From: JALZKA01 sp963754045
Lineage (GTDB): Bacteria; Actinomycetota; Thermoleophilia; Solirubrobacterales; 70-9
NCBI GenBank assembly: GCA_963754045.1
Contig: CAVWEN010000003.1
Span: forward strand, 186,001-250,000
Reading direction: 5' to 3'
DNA: 64,000 bases
The notes under the pieces were generated by a model. It saw nothing but the letters and a program-made list of their open reading frames with translations, was not told the origin of the DNA and made no database searches. Shown here piece after piece: positions 16,537 through 23,277 of this stretch (the stretch's first letter is position 1; every line of letters starts with the position of its first letter). The position numbers were made by a program, and so were the translations under genes.

Positions 16537-17121
16537 GTGAGGCAAAGCCACTCCGAGTCGGCTTTAGGCGGTTTCTTGAGACAGGCGGAGATTTCAGTAC
16601 GCGGACAGAAGTTGGCCATGGCGGCGGTGATCGCCGTGACCCTGTCGTTGCTGTCGGCGCTGCCGGACCAGGCCATGGCCAGGGGTTGCAAGGGCGCGGG
16701 CAAGGCGACCTCGAGCCTGAAGACGAGTCAGGCGCGCAAGGCGGTGCAATGCCTCGTCAATCGTGAGCGCAAGGGCATGCGGAACCTGCGCTCGAGGCGT
16801 CAGCTCGTGCAGGCGGCTCGCTCTCACAATCGCTACATGCGGAATCACAACTGCTTCTCGCATCATTGCGCCGGCGAGTCCGATTTGTCGAAGCGGATCA
16901 CGAAGACCGGCTACATGAGAGGGGCGCGCTCGTATGGCTTCGGCGAGGTGATCGCTTCGAACCGGTCCAACGCCTCGCCGCGCGACATCGTGCGCCAGTT
17001 CAAGAACAGCTCAGTGCATCGTGCGCAGCTGCTGAACCGCAGCTACGAGCACTTTGGCGTGTCGATCGGCGTCTGGGGCGGTAAGACGCTCTGCACGATT
17101 GTGCTCGGCCGACGCGACTAG
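16537..17121 (+). CDS. Secreted CAP-domain protein 1
   Basis: 194 aa from GTG 16537 (ATG 16618 would also leave a signal peptide). The hydrophobic segment MAAVIAVTLSLLSALPDQAMA at about 28-48 should be cleaved. The mature part is a CAP/SCP-PR1 domain: AARSHNRYM (first His), NCFSHHC with two Cys, GFGEVIA (conserved Glu), SSVHRAQLLNRSYEHFGVSIG (second His). All four CAP tetrad positions appear present. It is the first of three paralogues within 2.7 kb, all small, basic and exported. The function of bacterial CAP proteins is mostly unknown; wall-associated or lipid-binding roles are proposed. Confidence 0.85.
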   Translation: MRQSHSESALGGFLRQAEISVRGQKLAMAAVIAVTLSLLSALPDQAMARGCKGAGKATSSLKTSQARKAVQCLVNRERKGMRNLRSRRQLVQAARSHNRYMRNHNCFSHHCAGESDLSKRITKTGYMRGARSYGFGEVIASNRSNASPRDIVRQFKNSSVHRAQLLNRSYEHFGVSIGVWGGKTLCTIVLGRRD

Positions 17122-17158
17122 GCGGGCGCGGGACCGCTAGGCGGGGTTCTCGCCCGCC
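17121..17158. terminator. Possible bidirectional terminator hairpin
   Basis: GGCGGGCG at 17121-17128 pairs with CGCCCGCC at 17151-17158 between two convergent genes. The loop is long (22 nt) and no T-run follows, so the call is weak. Confidence 0.3.
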
Positions 17159-17649
17159 AGGGGCGCACCGCCGACGGGGCGCTCTTCCTCGACGTGCCAT
17201 TCCTGGTTGAAGCCGATCATCGCGACGACGATCAGCAATACCTGGATCGGGATCAAGACGACCACGAGCAGCCCGATGAGATCCTCCGGGAGCACCGGCG
17301 AATCGAGCCCGGACTTGTCGCGCGCGAACCAGCCGGGCGCGGAGATCGCTGCGAAGATGATCATGATCACCGCGAGCGCCGAGGCGACCGGCAGGACACC
17401 ACGATTCCAGCGGGCGATCAGGAACGCGAAGAGCACGTATAGGCCCGCCCACATCAAGGTGATGCCGGCGATCGACCCACTCTGCATGCGCTCCCAGCCA
17501 CCGAGCACGATCACGGCGATCAATCCGGCCGAGATCAGCAGGACGAGAGCGATGATCGCCTTCGTCGATTTCGATTGGGCCTTGACCCTGTTTGGGCGCC
17601 ACAACTCGTAACCGGGGCGCGCGGTTGCCACTTCCATTGCCCAGAGCAT
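17137..17649 (-). CDS. Four-helix membrane protein, unknown function
   Basis: 170-aa protein with four clear hydrophobic helices (about residues 30-50, 58-80, 85-105 and 123-148), a basic N-terminal tail and an acidic/proline-rich C-terminal tail (EEERPVGGAPLAGENPA), topology probably with both ends inside. No family recognised. Start ambiguous between ATG codons at 17649 and 17637. Convergent with CAP gene 1. No enzyme motif is visible. Confidence 0.7.
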   Translation of the reverse strand: MLWAMEVATARPGYELWRPNRVKAQSKSTKAIIALVLLISAGLIAVIVLGGWERMQSGSIAGITLMWAGLYVLFAFLIARWNRGVLPVASALAVIMIIFAAISAPGWFARDKSGLDSPVLPEDLIGLLVVVLIPIQVLLIVVAMIGFNQEWHVEEERPVGGAPLAGENPA

Positions 17650-17753
17650 AAACGCAGGCGCGGCCGTTCGCGACAGGTAACTTCATGGAGCCGATGAGCG
17701 GCGCAGGTCCCGAAACTGGGTTCACCTGCCTGGTAAGGCAAAGAGATGGTTCA

Positions 17754-17837
17754 GCGGGCGTGCTGGAACTGGCAGACAGGCCAGGTTTAGGTCCTGGTGC
17801 TCGAAAGAGCGTGTGGGTTCGACTCCCTCCGCCCGCA
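17754..17837 (+). tRNA. tRNA-Leu (anticodon UAG)
   Basis: 84-nt class II tRNA. Acceptor GCGGGCG pairs perfectly with CGCCCGC, anticodon stem CCAGG/CCTGG encloses TTTAGGT (anticodon TAG), and a variable arm TGCTCGAAAGAGCG is present. The T-loop is TTCGACT. Discriminator A73; CCA not encoded. Confidence 0.94.
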
Positions 17838-17868
17838 TCGAAGTTGGCTCGTAGAATCGAGTGCGCTC

Positions 17869-17940
17869 GGGGGAGTGAGTTAATGGCTATGCGCACGGTC
17901 TCCAAAACCGTGAATCCGGGTTCGAATCCCGGCTCCCCCG
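17869..17940 (+). tRNA. tRNA-Trp (anticodon CCA) with unusual D-arm
   Basis: 72-nt tRNA-like gene. Acceptor GGGGGAG/CTCCCCC is perfect, anticodon stem ACGGT/ACCGT with loop CTCCAAA gives CCA, T-arm CCGGG-TTCGAAT-CCCGG is perfect, and the discriminator is G73, a known tryptophan identity base. The D-stem is poor: bases 10-13 (AGTT) facing 22-25 (TGCG) give only one Watson-Crick and one wobble pair. It may be a functional but divergent tRNA-Trp or a decaying copy. Confidence 0.75.
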
Positions 17941-17999
17941 CTCCAGCTGCGGCGTTCGTACCGCAACTCGTGCCGGCGTAGATTGTTGGCTCTAGAGCA

Positions 18000-18569
18000 A
18001 TGGCGTTGTTGACGACGAGGGGAGCGGTCTTGATTCTGGCGTTTGCCGCGCTGGCGGTGGCGCCGTCCGTGCTCACGTCGAGTGTCGCGACCGCCGGACC
18101 GGCCAGTGCGTGCGAGAACGCCGACGCCGGACCGCGGGAGGTCAGCACGGGCAAGCTCCGTAAGGCGATCGACTGCCTGATCGCGGAGCAGCGGGCGGCG
18201 TACAGCCGCAAACGTGTGCGGCCCAACCGGGCGCTCAAGGGCGTCGCGAAGCGTCACAACGCCGTGATGCTGAAGAGGAATTGCTTTTCGCAGCAGTGCC
18301 GGGGCGAGCCGTCGGTGGGCAAAAGGATCGAGAGCTCCCGCTATGTGGGCCCCGGCGACCGCTACGGATTCGGCCAGAACGTGGGCTATGCGGAGACCCC
18401 TGCCGCGATGATCAAGAGTTGGATGGGGAGCTCGTTTCATCGGCGCAACATCCTCCGTAAGCGGTTTCGCCACGTCGGGATCGCCGCCGGTCGTGGCGCA
18501 CCGGTCGCGGACCGGCCCGATCGCCGTTTCGCCACATACACCGTCTTGTTCGCCTGGCGCAAGCGCTAG
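18000..18569 (+). CDS. Secreted CAP-domain protein 2 (Glu-to-Gln variant)
   Basis: 189 aa with a signal peptide (hydrophobic residues 8-30, cleavage plausible after AGPASA). CAP motifs: AKRHNAVM, NCFSQQC, GFGQNVG, SSFHRRNILRKRFRHVGIAAG. The position that is Glu in the other two copies (GFGEVI, YAENIA) is Gln here, changing the CAP metal/ligand tetrad. It follows the tRNA-Trp gene by 59 bp and precedes CAP gene 3 by about 70 bp, in the same direction. Expression as a pair with gene 3 is likely. No enzymatic role can be assigned. Confidence 0.85.
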   Translation: MALLTTRGAVLILAFAALAVAPSVLTSSVATAGPASACENADAGPREVSTGKLRKAIDCLIAEQRAAYSRKRVRPNRALKGVAKRHNAVMLKRNCFSQQCRGEPSVGKRIESSRYVGPGDRYGFGQNVGYAETPAAMIKSWMGSSFHRRNILRKRFRHVGIAAGRGAPVADRPDRRFATYTVLFAWRKR

Positions 18570-18637
18570 AACGCCGGACATCTGTCCAGGCCGACCCCGA
18601 TCCGTCACTGAGGGTTTGCCTTCCACCGATCTAGGGG

Positions 18638-19216
18638 GTGATGACCCTCGGAGGAACGATCAGGCTCAGGGCGGCGCTGGCCGGTGCCATCGCGGCGACG
18701 GCGCTGATCTCGGTCGCCGCAACTCCCGCCCAGGCGGCGAGCGCGTGCGACAAGTGGGGCAACGCGCCGCCGGGCAACCTGACGAAGGGCCAGGTCCGTG
18801 CCGCGACCCTCTGCCTGCTCAACCGGGAGCGCGCCAAGTACGGCCTCCAGCGTTTCGACAGATCGAAGAAGCTCCAAAACGCCGCGCAGCGGCACTCGAA
18901 AGTCATGCAAGAGCGCCGTTGCTTTGCGCATCAGTGCCCGGGCGAACGTGACGTCCTCGGCCGCCTGCGCAACGCCGGGTACATCACCGGCGGTCTGCTG
19001 CGCTGGCTCTACGCGGAGAACATTGCCTGGGGCCAACGCTCGTCGGGGACGCCGCGGGCGATGATGAAGGCCTGGATGAACAGTCCGGGCCACCGGCGCA
19101 ACATCCTCAATGGCGCGCTGCGTGACGTGGGTATCGGGTTCGTGAAGGGCTCGCCGTACGGCAAGCGGTCGAACGCCGGCACGTACACAACCGATTTCGG
19201 ATTCAAGCTCGGCTGA
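18638..19216 (+). CDS. Secreted CAP-domain protein 3
   Basis: 192 aa from GTG 18638 (ATG 18641 equally possible). Signal peptide LRAALAGAIAATALISVAAT with an Ala-x-Ala site before residue 37. CAP domain: AQRHSKVM, RCFAHQC, YAENIAWG, SPGHRRNILNGALRDVGIGF, the copy closest to the standard SCP/PR1 pattern (typical GENIAWG and HRxNIL). Cys residues are conserved with the other two copies. The last 14 bp overlap the convergent PAS-GGDEF-EAL gene. The tandem arrangement indicates local duplication followed by strong divergence. Confidence 0.87.
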   Translation: MMTLGGTIRLRAALAGAIAATALISVAATPAQAASACDKWGNAPPGNLTKGQVRAATLCLLNRERAKYGLQRFDRSKKLQNAAQRHSKVMQERRCFAHQCPGERDVLGRLRNAGYITGGLLRWLYAENIAWGQRSSGTPRAMMKAWMNSPGHRRNILNGALRDVGIGFVKGSPYGKRSNAGTYTTDFGFKLG

Positions 19217-20999
19217 CGCGCCGTTCCGCCGCAACCCGAACTGGGGCGGTGTCAAAGCCGCTGATCGGCTCCGGTTCGCCGATCTCAAATCCTTGGACGA
19301 GGTCGACGCCGAGCTCGGCTAGCAGCTCCAGCGTTTCGGAATCGGTCACGTATTCGGCGATCGTGATGAGCTCGAGGCTCTGCGCGATCTCAGCGATGTG
19401 GCGGACGAGCAGCTGGTCCGTGGAGTTCGTGGTCAGGTTGCGGATGAAGTCGCCGTCGATCTTCAGCGCGTCCAGCGGCAGGTGTTTGAGGTAGTAGAAG
19501 CTGGCGAACCCAGTGCCGAAGTCGTCGAGCGCGAACCGACAGCCGAACGAGCGAAGGGTCTGGGCAAAAGCGCGCGCGAGCTCCATGTTCGAGATCGCAG
19601 CTGTCTCGGTGATCTCGAAGATCAGCAGCGCGGGGTCGATGCCCGTGGTCCGGATTCGTTCCGCGATCATGGCCGGGAAACCGTCGTCGTTGACCGACCG
19701 GGCCGAGATGTTGACCTCGTATCCGACCGGTTTGCCCGCGGCTTCGGCCTGCGCGATGAGATCGATTGCCCAGCCGGCCATGCGGCGGTCGAGTTCGTCG
19801 ATCATTCCCGAGCGCTCCGCGGTGGCGAGGAATGACGCAGGCGCGAGGACGGTCCCGTCTTCCTCGCGCAGGCGCGCGAGGAGCTCGAAGCGAGCAATCT
19901 CGCGCGACTCGAGGCTGAGGATGGGTTGGCGGTAGGGGACGAATAGGTGCTCGTCGAGTGCGCGACGGATCCGCTGCGACCACGGTTTTCGAACGACGGA
20001 TGCCGCCGAGTCCTGGGGCGGATTCACCATCACCTGGTCGCGACCCTGGTCCTTGGCCGCGTACAGCGCGATGTCGGCGGCGACCATCACCTCAGCAGCC
20101 TCGGCCATGCCGTGCCCGAAGTTGGCAACACCGAGGCTAATGCTCGCCTGGCGCCTGCGACCGTCGATCACCACTGTGTGGTCCCGCACGGTCTCGAGCA
20201 GGTCGTCGGCGACGAGGCGGGCGTCATCGATGCTGGTGTTGGGCATCAGCACGCCAAACTCATCACCACCGACGCGGGCGATGATGTCCGTGCTTCTCAG
20301 ACGCGCAGCGAGGATTCCACCGATGCTCTTCAGCAGCTCGTCGCCGCGAGCGTGCCCAACCGAATCGTTGATGTCCTTCAAACCGTCGATGTCGATCATC
20401 AGCATTGACCCGTCCTGGGAGTAGCGGTCGGCGACGGCGACCGCGTGATCGAGCCGTTCCTCGAAGCTGCGGCGGTTAAGCAATCCGGTGAGCGCGTCGT
20501 GGTCGGCCAGGTACTGGAGTCGCTCCTCGTTGCGCCGCCGTTCGGTGATGTCGCGGATCCCTGCGGAGACGAGGAGCCCCTCGTCCGTAGACAGGGGGCT
20601 GAGGCTGATCTCGACTGGGAACTCTGTGCCGTCGCTGCGTTGGCCGAGTAGCTCCGCGTCGGTGCCCATGGGGCGCGTCTGCGGGTCGCGCATGTAGAGC
20701 TTGAGGTGGTGGCGATGAACGGCTCGCATTCGCTCCGGGAGCAGTTCACCGATCGACTGCCCCACGATCTCCCTGCGGTCGTAGCCGAACATTCGCTCTG
20801 CCTGGGCGTTTACAAGCGCGATGTGGCCGTGCCAGTTCACGATGACCATCGCGGCGGGCGCGGCCTCGAGCAGGGCGCGAAACTTGCGCTCGGATCCGGA
20901 GAGAAGACGGTCGCGGCCGAGCAGCTTGCCGACGATGCGGTAGTAGAGGCTGCTCGTCCGGTAGACGAACCAGCGGAGGATTTCACTGAGCGTGATCAT
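19203..20999 (-). CDS. PAS-GGDEF-EAL c-di-GMP enzyme
   Basis: 598 aa, no clear membrane span. PAS sensor at about residues 38-155 (AMVIVNWHGHIALVNAQAE, RDITERRRNEERLQ), GGDEF domain about 165-325 with intact GGDEF and I-site RSTD, and EAL domain about 345-590. EAL residues: ELLARL replaces EALxRW, NISARS, EITETA, DDFGTGFASF, KIDGDFI, AEYVTD (usually AEGVE), QGFEIG. Most catalytic positions are kept, so both synthesis and breakdown of c-di-GMP are possible. It starts 16 nt after the stop of the orphan hydrogenase small-subunit gene in the same direction, so the two are probably co-transcribed. Confidence 0.92.
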   Translation of the reverse strand: MITLSEILRWFVYRTSSLYYRIVGKLLGRDRLLSGSERKFRALLEAAPAAMVIVNWHGHIALVNAQAERMFGYDRREIVGQSIGELLPERMRAVHRHHLKLYMRDPQTRPMGTDAELLGQRSDGTEFPVEISLSPLSTDEGLLVSAGIRDITERRRNEERLQYLADHDALTGLLNRRSFEERLDHAVAVADRYSQDGSMLMIDIDGLKDINDSVGHARGDELLKSIGGILAARLRSTDIIARVGGDEFGVLMPNTSIDDARLVADDLLETVRDHTVVIDGRRRQASISLGVANFGHGMAEAAEVMVAADIALYAAKDQGRDQVMVNPPQDSAASVVRKPWSQRIRRALDEHLFVPYRQPILSLESREIARFELLARLREEDGTVLAPASFLATAERSGMIDELDRRMAGWAIDLIAQAEAAGKPVGYEVNISARSVNDDGFPAMIAERIRTTGIDPALLIFEITETAAISNMELARAFAQTLRSFGCRFALDDFGTGFASFYYLKHLPLDALKIDGDFIRNLTTNSTDQLLVRHIAEIAQSLELITIAEYVTDSETLELLAELGVDLVQGFEIGEPEPISGFDTAPVRVAAERRVSRA

Positions 21000-21015
21000 C
21001 GTCCCCGCCCCGGGA

Positions 21016-22119
21016 TCACCAGGGCTTGCTGTATCCCGTCTTCAGTTGTTGCCCAGGCTTCCGCCAGACAGGTTCGCGTTCGAACTTGTGAACGAGATTG
21101 CGTTTGCGGAAGTACCGGAAGATCGGGCCGTAGGTAAAGCGCTGGACGTTGGCGGCGGTACTGCCCCAGCGGTCGGCGTCCATGAATGGGGTGAAGCGGT
21201 CGGGAAAGCCCGGCATGGTGCAGGCGATGCAGATCCCGCCGACGTTCGGGCAGCCGCCGATGCCGCTCACCCAGCCGCGCACCGGCACGTTGCAGCGCGC
21301 CACCGGGCCCTTGCAGCCGAGTTTGACCAGGCAGCGGACGTCGTCGCCGTACTCGGTTGCGAACAGGCCCTGCTCGGTAAAGCCCGCGCGGTTACAGCCC
21401 TCTCGCGTGGTGCGGCCGAACATCCAGACCGGCCGCAGCATCTCGTCGAGCTCGGGGGCGGGAGCCTTGCCGACGATGTGCATCACGAGGTAGAGGAGTA
21501 GCTCGGTCGCGTTGTTCGGCTGCACCGGGCAGCCCGGCAGGCACACGATCGGCAGGTCACCGCGCGAGCGCCAGCCCCAGCCGAGGTAGTCGGGCAGGCC
21601 CATCGCCCCGGTCGGGTTGTTCTTCATCGCCGGAATGCCACCGTAGGTCGCGCAGGTACCGATCGCCATCACGGCTGCCGCCTTGGGCGCCAGGCGATCC
21701 ACCCACTCGTTGATCGTGATCGGCTGGCCGTCGAGCGGGTCCACTCCGAACCCGCTCCAGTGCCCTTCGCCGTTGATCTCTTCGTTGGCGATCGAGCCCT
21801 CGACGATCAGAATGAAGGGATCCAGCTCCCCCCGCTCGGCCGCGTACCAGGCCTCCATGTACTCATCGCCCGTGGCGAAGGCGAGGACCTGGTTGTGCAG
21901 GATCACCCGCGGCAGCCCGGGAATGGCCTGTCCGACGATGTCCTCGAGGCTCGGGCTATCGGCCGCGGTCATGGCCAGCGAATCGCCTTCGCAGGACAGG
22001 CCGGTGGTCATCCACAGGACGTGGACCTGACCCTGCTCCGTCTCGTGTTGGCGCTCGGTGAACTCGACTCGGGCGATAGCGACCTCCTCAGAGGCCCATC
22101 GGCACGTCAGGGGCAGCAC
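21016..22119 (-). CDS. [NiFe]-hydrogenase small subunit, group 1h-like, without large subunit
   Basis: 367 aa from GTG 22119. Electron-transfer subunit of uptake hydrogenases: MTTGLSCEGDSLAMTAA begins the flavodoxin-like domain with the proximal-cluster Cys and an Asp four-residue motif (CEGDS). In actinobacterial-type (group 1h) enzymes the proximal cluster has 3Cys/1Asp ligation. GTCATYGG and CLPGCPV supply the other proximal Cys; CNRAGF, CLVKLGCKGP, CNVPVRGW and GGCPNVGGICIACTMPGFPD ligate the medial and distal clusters. No Tat signal. No large subunit or hyp genes exist in this window. GAGGAGGT at 22089-22082 is followed by ATC (22077), so the true start may be non-canonical; GTG 22119 has no Shine-Dalgarno. 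Confidence 0.9.
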   Translation of the reverse strand: MLPLTCRWASEEVAIARVEFTERQHETEQGQVHVLWMTTGLSCEGDSLAMTAADSPSLEDIVGQAIPGLPRVILHNQVLAFATGDEYMEAWYAAERGELDPFILIVEGSIANEEINGEGHWSGFGVDPLDGQPITINEWVDRLAPKAAAVMAIGTCATYGGIPAMKNNPTGAMGLPDYLGWGWRSRGDLPIVCLPGCPVQPNNATELLLYLVMHIVGKAPAPELDEMLRPVWMFGRTTREGCNRAGFTEQGLFATEYGDDVRCLVKLGCKGPVARCNVPVRGWVSGIGGCPNVGGICIACTMPGFPDRFTPFMDADRWGSTAANVQRFTYGPIFRYFRKRNLVHKFEREPVWRKPGQQLKTGYSKPW

Positions 22120-22146
22120 TTGAGCGCGGGGAGGAGTCGCAGCGCA

Positions 22147-22152
22147 CCTATA
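22147..22152 (-). promoter_or_regulatory. Possible -10 box for the hydrogenase subunit gene
   Basis: TATAGG on the minus strand between tRNA-Gly and the gene. It would give a leader of about 60 nt containing the Shine-Dalgarno GAGGAGGT. The -35 region would fall inside the tRNA-Gly gene. Confidence 0.35.
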
Positions 22153-22164
22153 CTCGACGCCCTC

Positions 22165-22236
22165 GCGGGTGAGGTGTTACTGGTTGCACTCCAGCCTTCC
22201 AAGCTGGCGGAACGGGTTCGAGCCCCGTCACCCGCT
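22165..22236 (+). tRNA. tRNA-Gly (anticodon UCC)
   Basis: 72 nt. Acceptor GCGGGTG/CACCCGC is perfect, anticodon stem CCAGC/GCTGG with loop CTTCCAA gives TCC, T-loop TTCGAGC with stem ACGGG/CCCGT. Discriminator T73, normal for bacterial tRNA-Gly. CCA not encoded. Confidence 0.93.
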
Positions 22237-22268
22237 TCGCGTCAGCCGCGCCCGCGCCCACCCCGCAC

Positions 22269-22313
22269 CCGTTGGCTCCTTATCGGCTCTATGAACCAAT
22301 AAGGCGCCAACGG
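22269..22313. terminator. Strong stem-loop between tRNA-Gly and tRNA-Pro
   Basis: CCGTTGGC (22269-22276) pairs with GCCAACGG (22306-22313) and, after one mismatch, CCTTAT (22278-22283) pairs with ATAAGG (22299-22304), giving 14 pairs around a 15-nt loop. There is no T-run. It may end tRNA-Gly transcription or act as a processing signal. Confidence 0.45.
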
Positions 22314-22344
22314 CAGGCGATCGGTCATCATTGACGACGCACCA

Positions 22345-22418
22345 CGGGGCGTGGCGCAGTCTGGTAGCGCACTCGGCTGGGGGCCGAGCGGTCGCTGGTT
22401 CAAATCCAGTCGCCCCGA
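22345..22418 (+). tRNA. tRNA-Pro (anticodon GGG)
   Basis: 74 nt. Acceptor CGGGGCG/CGCCCCG, D-arm GCGC/GCGC, anticodon stem CTCGG/CCGAG with loop CTGGGGG (anticodon GGG), T-arm GCTGG-TTCAAAT-CCAGT. Discriminator A73. A rearranged repeat region follows directly, so this may be an old integration site. Confidence 0.94.
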
Positions 22419-22476
22419 TCGGGGGTTTCCCCGCATTACCCCGCACAGGCATGAATCCCGCGAGGTAGCCCCCGAC

Positions 22477-22654
22477 TTGCGGGGCCGTGCGGGGCGGTTC
22501 GCGGTCACTTTCCGATGCACTCCCGATGCACGCGGTACGGGTGCGTCGGACGCTGCCCCTGGAGGCGCGACGGGCTGAGCCCCGCCAACGCCTCCCGGCG
22601 CAGGTCGGAGACGGCCGCGTGACGCGCCCTCCGCCCCGGTGACGGCCGCATAGC
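22477..22654 (+). repeat. Direct repeat copy A (about 178 bp)
   Basis: Starts TTGCGGGGCC and ends GCATAGC; by eye about 80-85 percent identical to copy B at 26584-26758, same orientation, with a few indels. Both copies share TTCGCGGTCACT and the block GCGTGACGCGCCCTCCGCCC. Contains inverted GATGCAC/GTGCGTC pieces. The two copies flank the luxR region. Confidence 0.85.
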
Positions 22655-22689
22655 TTGCACGCGTTGGCCGCCGCCCTTGACACGAAAAA

Positions 22690-22708
22690 GTAGGGAGCCT
22701 CCCCGCTG
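22690..22708 (+). repeat. Short hairpin element, copy 1
   Basis: GTAGGGAGCCTCCCCGCTG, containing a GGGAG/CTCCC hairpin. Copy 2 is at 26192-26210 in the same orientation; copy 3 is inverted at 23247-23265. Copies 1 and 3 flank the gene at 22777-23235 as inverted repeats. Confidence 0.7.
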
Positions 22709-22776
22709 CGAAGCGCCCCATTTCCGGCGACATTCACCGCCAAGGTGACTACGAGCCGGAAAGAGTGGAGGGCACC

Positions 22777-23235
22777 ATGCTGAGGAGGATTCGCACGGGA
22801 TTGGCGGCGGCGGCCGCGGCGTTCTTGGCCAGCGTCGCGATGTGGGCCACGGACAGCGATGCTGGTCAACAGGGCGGCAGCATCCTCTACGTCGATCGGG
22901 AGGCGCGTACGCAAGAGCTCGAGTTTCGCGCCCACGCCTGGCGCGCCCAGGCTGACTACTTCCGCGTAGTTGTTGACTACCGCGAGGCCGGGGGCCCGGC
23001 CTGGAAGGACCTCGACGAGAATTGGGGTTGGACTCCGCGGTCGGCGCTGGCAGAAATTACGCAGGCAGCGCGTTACATCGCGCGAGATGGCTACATCTGG
23101 CGGTTCAAAAACCCGATCGAGCCGCCAAGGAGGGCGGTACGAGTTCGGTTCGACGAGACCTGTTGGCGTATCTCGCTCCGCAAATGCACCGACCGGCTGA
23201 AGAACGTCTGGGATAGACGATCTGGCCAGTCTTGA
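22777..23235 (+). CDS. Secreted hypothetical protein flanked by inverted repeats
   Basis: 152 aa from ATG 22777, which has GGAGG six nt upstream (an in-frame GTG at 22765 lacks this). Alanine-rich signal peptide at about residues 6-28. The mature protein is soluble and rich in aromatic and charged residues (WKDLDENWGWTPRSAL), with two Cys late in the sequence (ETCWRISLRKC) that may form a disulfide. No family recognised. It lies between inverted copies of the 19-bp hairpin element, suggesting it could have moved as a small cassette. Confidence 0.7.
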   Translation: MLRRIRTGLAAAAAAFLASVAMWATDSDAGQQGGSILYVDREARTQELEFRAHAWRAQADYFRVVVDYREAGGPAWKDLDENWGWTPRSALAEITQAARYIARDGYIWRFKNPIEPPRRAVRVRFDETCWRISLRKCTDRLKNVWDRRSGQS

Positions 23236-23246
23236 TCCGTGGCAGC

Positions 23247-23265
23247 CAGCGGGGAGCCTCTCTAC
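23247..23265 (-). repeat. Short hairpin element, copy 3 (inverted)
   Basis: Read on the minus strand: GTAGAGAGGCTCCCCGCTG, differing at two positions from copy 1 and one from copy 2. It begins 12 bp after the stop of the secreted protein gene. Confidence 0.65.
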
Positions 23266-23277
23266 CTGTCGGGCCGG

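Larger units (their letters stand above)
22419..22776. other. Non-coding stretch with repeats after tRNA-Pro
   Basis: No convincing gene. It holds the first copy of the 178-bp direct repeat (22477-22654), a TTGACA hexamer at 22677-22682 without a matching -10, and the first copy of the 19-bp hairpin element (22690-22708). Minus-strand open frames here read through the antisense of tRNA-Pro and were discarded. Confidence 0.6.

Noticed and set aside
19203..22119. Hydrogenase large subunit or maturation genes near the small subunit
   Set aside because: All genes in this region and in the rest of the window are assigned to other families; no RxCGxC or DPCxxC large-subunit motif was found.
22228..22935. 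Minus-strand open frames near tRNA-Pro and repeat A
   Set aside because: The peptide contains LDLNQRPLGPQPSALPDC, the well-known product of reading a tRNA backwards; not a real gene.
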